64,000 bases of DNA from AP-15 sp963814805 (GTDB lineage: Bacteria > Pseudomonadota > Alphaproteobacteria > ATCC43930 > CGMCC-115725). The notes under the pieces were generated by a model. That model had not been told where the DNA came from. It worked only from the letters and a program-made list of their open reading frames with translations, and did no database searches. Shown here in pieces: positions 55,120-64,000 of this stretch. Position numbers and translations under genes: made by a program. The stretch lies in NCBI GenBank assembly GCA_963814805.1, contig CAWFER010000016.1, positions 1 to 64,000 on the forward strand, read 5' to 3'. Numbering within the stretch: the stretch's first letter is position 1; the number at the start of each line of letters is the position of its first letter.

Positions 55120-55998
55120 ATGAGCTCGCTACGCAGCCGCAACGGCCCCCGCATCAAGTATGTCGCCGATGAGGGCGGCCCCTACGACACGATCACCATC
55201 GACAAATTGACGCCGATCATCGGCGGCGAGATCGGCGGCGTCGACCTCGCCCAGCCGCTCGGCAACCGCACCCTCGACGAGATCCACCGGGCGCTGGCCG
55301 AGAATTCGGTGATCTTCTTTCGCGACCAGCATCTGACCCCCGACCAGCACCTGGCGTTCGGCCGGCTGTTCGGCGAGCTGCATCTGCATCCGGCGGCGCC
55401 GCACGCGCCGGGCAAGCCCGAATTGATGATCATCCACGCCGACAAGGACAGCCCCCGCGCCAATGGCGAGGGATGGCACTCCGACGTGTCGTGCGATCCC
55501 GAGCCGCCGATGGGCAGCATCCTCTACATCAGGACATGCCCGCCGCGTGGCGGCGACACCTTGTTCGCCAGCATGTACGCGGCCTACGAGGCGCTGAGCG
55601 ATCGGATGAAGACCTATCTCGACGGCCTGACCGCGCGCCATGACGGCGAGCACTATCGCGGGCAATACGCCAATTACGGCGTCAAGGACAAGGAGAGCTA
55701 CCCCTTTGCCGATCACCCGGTCGTGCGCACCCATCCGGTGACCGGCAAAAAGGCGCTCTACGTCAACCAGGGCTTCACCCGCTACATCAACGGCATCCCG
55801 CGGGACGAGAGCAGCGGCATCCTGCGCTATCTCTACGAGCACATGGCGAACCCGTTGTTCCAATGCCGCTTCCGCTGGCAGGAAAATTCGATCGCCTTCT
55901 GGGACAATCGCTGCGTCCAGCACCATGCGATGTGGGATTACTGGCCGCACACCCGCTCCGGCAACCGGGTCACGGTCAAGGGCGACCGCCCGGTGTGA
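55120..55998 (+). CDS. TauD/TfdA-family Fe(II)/2-oxoglutarate dioxygenase
   Basis: 292 residues from ATG 55120 with 'aggagg' upstream. 'KLTPIIGGEIGGVDLAQPLG' and 'VIFFRDQHLTPDQHLAFGRL' open the fold. Fe ligands: H-x-D in 'GEGWHSDVSCDPEPPMGSIL' and the distal His in 'QHHAMWDYWPHTRSGNRVTV', with the 2-oxoglutarate Arg in 'SGNRV'. The family oxidises taurine, alkylsulfonates or aryloxyacids. Substrate unknown. Confidence 0.9.
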   Translation: MSSLRSRNGPRIKYVADEGGPYDTITIDKLTPIIGGEIGGVDLAQPLGNRTLDEIHRALAENSVIFFRDQHLTPDQHLAFGRLFGELHLHPAAPHAPGKPELMIIHADKDSPRANGEGWHSDVSCDPEPPMGSILYIRTCPPRGGDTLFASMYAAYEALSDRMKTYLDGLTARHDGEHYRGQYANYGVKDKESYPFADHPVVRTHPVTGKKALYVNQGFTRYINGIPRDESSGILRYLYEHMANPLFQCRFRWQENSIAFWDNRCVQHHAMWDYWPHTRSGNRVTVKGDRPV

Positions 55999-56035
55999 GC
56001 AGCGCCCGGTCTGAGCAGCGCCCGGTGTGCGGCAG

Positions 56036-56356
56036 CTACTCCTTCATCAGCTGCTGCTTTGCCTGTTCGGCGAAGTGCGCGAGCTCGAAGGCGATGCGGG
56101 CCGGGGTGATGTCGGGCTCTTTGGCGGCGAGGTCGGCATAGAGCTTGTCGATGACGTGCTGATCTCCGCCCGCGCCGAACTGGGCGGCGACGATGTCCTT
56201 GGCATAGGCGTCCGCGGCATCATCGGCGAGCCCGAGACGCTGCGCCGCCCACAGCCCGAGCAGCCGGTTGCGGCGCGCGGTGGCCTTGAAGCGCAGCTCC
56301 TCGTCGTGCTTGAACCGGGCCTCGAAATCCTTTTCACGGTCGGCAAAGGTCGGCAT
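56036..56356 (-). CDS. DUF1476 protein (F1-ATPase zeta-type inhibitor)
   Basis: 106 residues from ATG 56356 (MPTFADREKDFEARFKHDEE). 'RFKATARRNRLLGLWAAQRL' and 'PARIAFELAHFAEQAKQQLM' match the alphaproteobacterial zeta subunit that blocks the F1F0-ATPase from running backwards. It has the standard length of about 105 residues. Confidence 0.93.
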   Translation of the reverse strand: MPTFADREKDFEARFKHDEELRFKATARRNRLLGLWAAQRLGLADDAADAYAKDIVAAQFGAGGDQHVIDKLYADLAAKEPDITPARIAFELAHFAEQAKQQLMKE

Positions 56357-56472
56357 AGTCATTTAACCCCAGCAATGCGGCGAGCGCCGTCGCTGCTTCC
56401 GGCGACATGGCGCGACGATCTTAGCGCGGCAGGCGGGGAACGCCAGAGGCCGCCGGGAGCATCAGACAGCGA

Positions 56473-57222
56473 ATGTGCACGGTCGTGATCCTGCGCCGGC
56501 CCGAGCACCGCTGGCCGCTCGTCATCGGCGCCAATCGCGACGAGATGATCGACCGGCCCTGGCAGGCGCCGGCGCGTCATTGGCCGGATCGGCCGGAGGT
56601 CGTGGCCGGGCTCGATGTGCTGGCCGGCGGATCGTGGCTCGGGATCAATGATTGGGGGGTGACCGCCGCGGTGCTGAACCGGACCGGCTCGCTCGGGCCC
56701 CTGCCCGGCCGCCGCTCGCGCGGCGAGCTCGTCCTCGAAGCGCTCGACCATGCCGACGCGGTCGCCGCCGCCGAGGCCTTGTCGCACCTCGATCCCGATT
56801 CGTACCGCACCTTCAACCTGATCGTCGCCGACGAGCGCGACGGGTTTTGGCTGCGCCATGCCGGCGGGGCGCGTATCGAGGTTCATCCGCTCAAGGATGG
56901 GCTGTCGCTGATCGCCGCCGGCGATGTCGACGATCTCGGCGCGCGGCGGCTCGAACTGGCGATGCCGGCCTTTCGCGAGTGGCCGGCGCCCGATCCCGAT
57001 CGCGGCGATTGGACCGCCTGGCAGGAACTGCTCGGCAGCAGCCGGGCGCCGCCGGGAGAGCCGGCCAGCGCGGCGATGCGATTTCGCACCGATGGCTATG
57101 GCACGGTATCGAGCGCGCTGATCGCGCTGCCCGCGCGCAGCGAGCCCGATCGCCAGGCGCATTTCCGCTTTGCCGGGTGGCTGCCCGAGGCGACCCCCTG
57201 GCAGGATGTCGGCCTGGGCTGA
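56473..57222 (+). CDS. NRDE-family (TANGO2-like) protein
   Basis: 249 residues. The namesake motif is 'LVIGANRDEMIDRPWQAPAR', with 'WPDRPEVVAGLDVLAGGSWL', 'GINDWGVTAAVLNRTGSLG' and 'SRGELVLEALDHADAVAAAE'. The family is linked to haem handling and, in eukaryotes, to Golgi organisation; the bacterial role is unclear. Lies upstream of purS. Confidence 0.88.
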   Translation: MCTVVILRRPEHRWPLVIGANRDEMIDRPWQAPARHWPDRPEVVAGLDVLAGGSWLGINDWGVTAAVLNRTGSLGPLPGRRSRGELVLEALDHADAVAAAEALSHLDPDSYRTFNLIVADERDGFWLRHAGGARIEVHPLKDGLSLIAAGDVDDLGARRLELAMPAFREWPAPDPDRGDWTAWQELLGSSRAPPGEPASAAMRFRTDGYGTVSSALIALPARSEPDRQAHFRFAGWLPEATPWQDVGLG

Positions 57223-57326
57223 TTGGGCGGGCTGATTGGCTGGGGTGATCAGGCAGGGTCGGGATTGTTTGCGCGCGCAGGCCCCGCTATATCGAGGACG
57301 GAGCCACAGCAGCGCCGGTCATCGCG

Positions 57327-57566
57327 ATGAAAGCGCGGGTGCGCGTCACCCTTAAGCAAGGCGTGCTCGACCCCCAGGGCAAGGCGATCGGCAACGCGCT
57401 CGCCGCACTGGGTTTCGCCGGCATCGGCGAGGTTCGGCAGGGTAAGCTGATCGAAATCGATCTCGGCGCCGCCGACCCGGCCGACGCTCGCGCGCGTGTC
57501 GAGGCGATGTGCCGGGAGTTGCTCGCCAACCCGGTCATCGAAGACTACGCGATCGAGATCGGATAG
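57327..57566 (+). CDS. purS: phosphoribosylformylglycinamidine synthase subunit PurS
   Basis: 79 residues: 'MKARVRVTLKQGVLDPQGKA', 'IGNALAALGFAGIGEVRQGK' and 'LIEIDLGAADPADARARVEA', with C-terminus 'ELLANPVIEDYAIEIG'. It bridges PurL and PurQ in the FGAM synthase complex. purQ should follow directly, but a low-GC foreign gene lies between. Confidence 0.97.
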   Translation: MKARVRVTLKQGVLDPQGKAIGNALAALGFAGIGEVRQGKLIEIDLGAADPADARARVEAMCRELLANPVIEDYAIEIG

Positions 57567-57574
57567 AGGGCGAT

Positions 57575-58189
57575 TTGGCTTCGCTAAAATCCTCGCGGAA
57601 AGCATTCGACATGCAGGGCGGTACTTTCCCTAATCCTAATGATCTTCTGGAAGATGTCGTACAGTTCGGGATGGCAGCAGTCAAAGATTACCGGGAAATG
57701 AGCGGAGACGCATCGATCTGGGAAATACCAGAGCGTTGGTCCCAGACCGAGCTGGCTAGGCAGATTTGGAAGAAGCATGGCATTTACATTTGGCTTGAAT
57801 TGGCAATTCCAAAGATCCTTGGGTGGATGAATGAGGGACAACAGGTGCCATTAGTACTTGAAGGCGAACGAACGACTGGTCGAATTGACATTGCCTTATT
57901 TTCTACAGCTGAACGGCCAGAGTTTGCCGATTTTTCGGGCATCATTGAAATAAAAAAGGTGATTGTTAACGGCAGTGAATGTACTTATGATGCGCAGCGA
58001 ATACGAGCGATTAATAAGTTATTTCCGATTTGTGGTATTGTTGGTGGCCTAGTCGTTGGAAATTTGAGCTCTGTCAGCTCTGTGATGGCGACTAACCTGG
58101 ATCTTCCGACCTCCTCTATCATTTGTTCAAAAGGCGTCGAGGACGCTGACACTGGCTTCAGTTACGGATTTGTTGCTGCCCTTGTTTGA
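57575..58189 (+). CDS. low-GC foreign protein with PD-(D/E)XK-like motif
   Basis: 204 residues from TTG 57575, 'agaggg' upstream; ATG 57611 is an alternative. Not recognised. 'ERTTGRIDIALFSTAERPEF' followed by 'SGIIEIKKVIVNG' gives D-x(n)-(E)-x-K with the strand pattern of PD-(D/E)XK nucleases. 'WSQTELARQIWKKHGIYIWL' is a helical lead-in. Counted over 57841-57960 the GC is about 43%, far below neighbours. It is inserted between purS and purQ. A nuclease or defence role is inference only. Confidence 0.6.
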   Translation: MASLKSSRKAFDMQGGTFPNPNDLLEDVVQFGMAAVKDYREMSGDASIWEIPERWSQTELARQIWKKHGIYIWLELAIPKILGWMNEGQQVPLVLEGERTTGRIDIALFSTAERPEFADFSGIIEIKKVIVNGSECTYDAQRIRAINKLFPICGIVGGLVVGNLSSVSSVMATNLDLPTSSIICSKGVEDADTGFSYGFVAALV

Positions 58190-58210
58190 TTCCACGGAAA
58201 TCAATAACCT

Positions 58211-61105
<2,895 letters not shown>

Positions 61106-61135
61106 CGGGCGGGGCTCGAGCGAGGGGGCCGGGCG

Positions 61136-61372
61136 ATGGCGATGGACGCGGCGATGATCGAGCGGCTGATCAAGGAAAGCCTGCCCGACGCGCAGGTCTC
61201 GATCGAGGATCTGCGCGGCGACGGCGACCATTATGCCGCCCATGTCGTCTCCGGCGCGTTCCGCGGCAAGACCCGCGTCCAGCAGCATCAGATGGTGTAC
61301 CAGGCCCTGCGCGGCCGGATGGGCAACGAATTGCACGCATTCGCGCTGCAAACCGGCGCGCCCGAAGACTAA
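61136..61372 (+). CDS. bolA: BolA-family protein
   Basis: 78 residues. 'MIERLIKESLPDAQVSIEDL', 'GDHYAAHVVSGAFRGKTRVQ' and 'QHQMVYQALRGRMGNELHAF' match BolA/IbaG. It binds a [2Fe-2S] cluster with monothiol glutaredoxin, which is encoded 59 bases downstream, a conserved pairing. Confidence 0.95.
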   Translation: MAMDAAMIERLIKESLPDAQVSIEDLRGDGDHYAAHVVSGAFRGKTRVQQHQMVYQALRGRMGNELHAFALQTGAPED

Positions 61373-61430
61373 GTCAAGGATCAACGCCCGCGCGTCACCA
61401 CTTCAGCTTTCCGAAACCGAGGATCAGGAA

Positions 61431-61763
61431 ATGGACAGCACGGTTCAAGAACGCATTCGCAATGAAATCGCCGAGACCCCGGTCGTGCTCTTCATGAAGG
61501 GCTCGCCGGTGTTCCCGCAATGCGGCTTCTCCGCTGCGGTGGTGCAGATCCTGAGCCACCTCGGGGTCAAGTTCAAAGGCGTCGACGTGCTTGCCGACCC
61601 GCAGATCCGCCAGGGGATCAAGGAATTTTCGAGCTGGCCGACGATCCCGCAGCTCTATGTCAAGGGCGAGTTCGTCGGCGGCTGCGACATCATCCGCGAG
61701 ATGTACGAGACCGGCGAATTGCAGCAGGTGCTCGAACAGAACGGGGTCCCGGTTCGCGCCTGA
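61431..61763 (+). CDS. grxD: monothiol glutaredoxin Grx4 (GrxD)
   Basis: 110 residues. Active site CGFS in 'VFPQCGFSAAVVQILSHLGV', 'GIKEFSSWPTIPQLYVKGEF' and 'VGGCDIIREMYETGELQQVL'. It carries Fe-S clusters with BolA in iron homeostasis. Confidence 0.97.
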   Translation: MDSTVQERIRNEIAETPVVLFMKGSPVFPQCGFSAAVVQILSHLGVKFKGVDVLADPQIRQGIKEFSSWPTIPQLYVKGEFVGGCDIIREMYETGELQQVLEQNGVPVRA

Positions 61764-61773
61764 GACGGCTGGC

Positions 61774-62744
61774 TCAATCGGCGCCGGCGACGGCTCTGAG
61801 CCGCGTCGGGTCGAGCCGGAAGATCACCGGAAAAAACGGGTAGCGCCACGGCATGTGCCGCGCGCCCGCCTCGCTGACGCCCCACAATTCACCGCTGCGA
61901 TCGAAGGCGATGCCTTCGGCGCCGGCGGCGATTGGGTAGCGCTGTTGAAGACGACCGCTGGCGGGATCGAGCCGATCGAGAAAGCCCCAGCCGATGTCGC
62001 TGCGCGCGATCCATAGCCGGCCTTTGCCGTCAAGCGCCCCGCCCTGCGCGTAGCTGGGCAGCGGCACGACTGCGGCAGCCGTCGCAGCGCTCAGCACCGC
62101 GCCGTCTGGCAGCGAGCGAAGCGTTGCGAGCCCGAATTTAAAGGCCTTGGCCGGCCGGGTTTCCTCATAGTCGCCGATCCAGATCGCCCGCTCTCCTGAA
62201 ACCGCGCGCGAAACCGCAAACGCGCCCTTCAGCCCAGGGCCGAGCCGGAAAACCCGGAATTTCGGGGCGGCCCCGGAAAAGGCGCGGCCGAGGTCGACCT
62301 CGAACAAGGTGTGAGTATCGGCGATAAACAACTTGCCGGCGCCCGCATAGGCCAGACCGCCGGCGTGCCCGCACGGAAAGGGAACGTCGAAATGGCCGGT
62401 CTCTGCGCCGGTCTGCCGGATCGATCCGAAACACCCGGCACGGGCCGCGGTCGACCCAGGCTCGATCGCTTCGGTAGGCCGAGACGAATATTCTGCCGCG
62501 CGGCGACCGCCAGGCCCTGCGGGTCCCAGCCCTGATCGAGACCCGGCATCCAGATCAGCCGATTCGCCGCCGCAAGGTTCGGAACCGGGCTGACCCCGGC
62601 CGCGCCATAGCTCGGCCGCCGCCCGAGGATGCCGTGCTCAATCGCCTCGAGCCGGTGCGAGACCGGCGAAACGCCGCACGCCGCGACGATGGCGAAGGCC
62701 ATGATGATCCGCCCGGCTCGCGCGCGCCGTCCAATGTCGCGCAT
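61774..62744 (-). CDS. secreted or lipid-anchored beta-propeller-like protein (two frameshifts)
   Basis: After correction near 62415 and 62500 the protein has about 322 residues. The N-terminus 'IIMAFAIVAACGVSPVSHRL' has a lipobox-like 'VAAC'. Then 'PNLAAANRLIWMPGLDQGWD', 'GRIFVSAYRSDRAWVDRGPC', 'GHAGGLAYAGAGKLFIADTH' and 'SYAQGGALDGKGRLWIARSD' look like a repeated-strand propeller with strictosidine-synthase-like features. Function unknown. Both shifts are single-base insertions. Confidence 0.6.
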
Positions 62745-62883
62745 GCCGGAGCCGCGCATGGCTCGAAACCCACCCCCTGCACAGGATTGGCGACCCGTCC
62801 CTCGCCTTGCGCCCTCGCGAGCCGCCCGCTATCGTCAGCGCCGCGCCGCGGGGGGCGCGGCCTTGTCGGGGGACGACGCGATC

Positions 62884-63162
62884 ATGTCGGATGTCGGGGG
62901 AATAGCGGGCGACCGGCTGAAATCCTTGATCGAACGCATCGAGCGGCTCGAAGAGGAGAAGCATGCGCTCGCCGAGGACATCAAGGAAGTCTATGCCGAG
63001 GCCAAGGGCATCGGCTTCGACCCGAAGATCATGCGGCAGATCATCCGCATCCGCAAACGCGACAAGGACGAGCTCGACGAGGAGGAGAGCCTGCTCGACG
63101 TCTACAAGCGCGCGCTCGGCATGCTTCCGGATCTGAGCCCGCAGTCGCAGGCCGCCGAATAG
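62884..63162 (+). CDS. gapR: GapR-like DNA-binding protein (DUF2312)
   Basis: 92 residues. 'RLKSLIERIERLEEEKHALA', 'EDIKEVYAEAKGIGFDPKIM' and 'RQIIRIRKRDKDELDEEESL' match GapR over its length. GapR binds AT-rich overtwisted DNA ahead of replication forks in alphaproteobacteria and is usually essential. Positively supports the alphaproteobacterial assignment. Confidence 0.95.
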   Translation: MSDVGGIAGDRLKSLIERIERLEEEKHALAEDIKEVYAEAKGIGFDPKIMRQIIRIRKRDKDELDEEESLLDVYKRALGMLPDLSPQSQAAE

Positions 63163-63165
63163 CCC

Positions 63166-64000
63166 CTACTGCGCCGCTCGCGCCGCGTTCGGCCGCAGGC
63201 GCCGGCGCAGCGCCGCCAACAGCGCGTCGGCCTCGGCCTCGCTCGCATCGAACCGGCAGACAAAGCGGGCGACCGTCCGGCTGCGGCGATAAAACGCCAA
63301 CCCGTCGGCTTCGAGCGCATCCATGACGGCGCTCGGCAGTTCGAGAAAAATCTCGTTGATCTCGATCGGGGCCAGCAGCCGGGCCTCCGGGATCGCCGCG
63401 AGCCCGGCGGCGATGCGCGCCCCCAGCGCATTCGAAGCGCGGGCCATCTTCAGCCACAGCTCATTTTCGACATAGGCGATCAGCTGGGCCGAGGCGAACC
63501 GCATCTTCGACCACACCTGCCCGGCGCGGCGCAGCTGCACCGCGAGCCCGTCGACGAGTGCGGGGTCAAAGACCACAATCGCGTCGCACAAGGCGCCGCC
63601 GTTCTTGGTGGCGCCGAACGACATGATGTCGACGCCACGGCGCCACGTCGCCTCGGCTGGGCTGCAGCCGAGCCGCGCCACGGCATTGGCAAACCGCGCC
63701 CCGTCCATGTGCAGCTTGAGGCCGTTGGCCTTGGCGATGGCGGCGACGGCGCCGATCTCGTCGATCGAATAGACCGTGCCGAGATCGCTCGCCTGGGTCA
63801 GGCTGACCGCGGTCGGCCGGCCGTGATGCAGCTGCCACGGCATGGCCTCGGCCAGGGTTTCGGCCAATTGCCCGGCGCTCGAACCGCCCGTGTTCGCCGG
63901 CGACCGGCGTCAGCTTGAGCCCGCCGCCGAAGAACCCGGCGGCATTGGCCTCGGCGGTGTTGATATGCGCCCCCTCGCTGCAATAGACGATGCCCCAGGA
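63166..64000 (-). CDS. ltaE: low-specificity L-threonine aldolase, 5' end outside window (frameshifted near 63880)
   Basis: About 277 residues visible. Upstream frame: 'EGAHINTAEANAAGFFGGGL', 'KLTPVAGEHGR'. After one extra base: 'QLAETLAEAMPWQLHHGRPT', 'GTVYSIDEIGAVAAIAKANG', 'LKLHMDGARFANAVARLGCS' and 'VDIMSFGATKNGGALCDAIV' with the PLP lysine in 'ATKNGG'. It cleaves threonine to glycine and acetaldehyde. The N-terminus lies beyond 64000. Confidence 0.88.

Overview
This is a GC-rich chromosomal window from an alphaproteobacterium. The evidence is the gene content: an alphaproteobacterial-type urease operon, a divergent secA / peptidyl-prolyl isomerase / argJ / mutT block, adjacent bolA and Grx4-type glutaredoxin genes, a GapR (DUF2312) gene, a DUF1476 F1-ATPase inhibitor, and a purB ... 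purS-purQ-purL cluster. Order and family cannot be fixed from the sequence alone.

Layout. Bases 1-5669: the end of a gamma-glutamyltransferase gene, then ureD-ureA-(small zinc-ribbon membrane protein)-ureB-ureC-ureE-ureF-ureG on the plus strand. Bases 5745-31942: two integrative elements in tandem at the 3' end of a tRNA-Lys(CTT) gene (31943-32018, minus). Three near-identical copies of the tRNA 3' half (5745, 21278, 31943) delimit them. Element A (5745-21277) carries a tyrosine recombinase broken by an in-frame TGA, an array of 21-bp palindromic repeats, a prim-pol, a RepA-like ATPase, a 1.4-kb non-coding region with several families of inverted short repeats, then terminase, a PD-(D/E)XK nuclease, a tape-measure/lysozyme and a hub-like tail protein, but no recognisable portal or capsid gene. 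Element B (21278-31942) has an intact integrase, lipoprotein, membrane and HNH-like cargo, a DUF3631 helicase, a Toprim primase, and a HigBA pair at its right edge.

Bases 32074-47456: secA; a secreted foldase; argJ; mutT; a hemerythrin; two methyltransferases; comF; two-cysteine glutaredoxin; a nitrilase-family amidase; a VOC dioxygenase; an SMR transporter; and an NCS1 permease divergent from a reduced pyrimidine-degradation pair, rutA-rutE. Bases 48044-64000: rlpA; a LVIVD-repeat protein with a cupin, divergent from a PEP-mutase-family lyase; rluA-type synthase; GNAT; purB; a RelE/HTH toxin-antitoxin pair bracketed by a duplicated purB 3' end; a TauD-type dioxygenase; DUF1476; an NRDE protein; purS; a low-GC foreign gene with a PD-(D/E)XK-like motif; purQ; purL; bolA; grxD; a frameshifted secreted protein; GapR; and the start-truncated threonine aldolase.

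Data quality matters here. About a dozen conserved genes (ureD, the nitrilase, rutA, rluA, purB, purQ, purL, ltaE and others) are interrupted by 1-2 base indels, mostly single-base insertions, while reading-frame conservation on both sides is perfect. Because purB, purQ and purL would all be dead, sequencing or consensus errors are the simplest reading, and frameshifted genes are annotated here across their full reconstructed span.

The most unusual signal is the non-coding region 10.5-11.8 kb. Several unrelated 7-9 bp motifs are each repeated in alternating orientation, and some pairs flank a (CG)5-6 tract. A related arrangement lies inside the 3' part of the helicase gene of element B.
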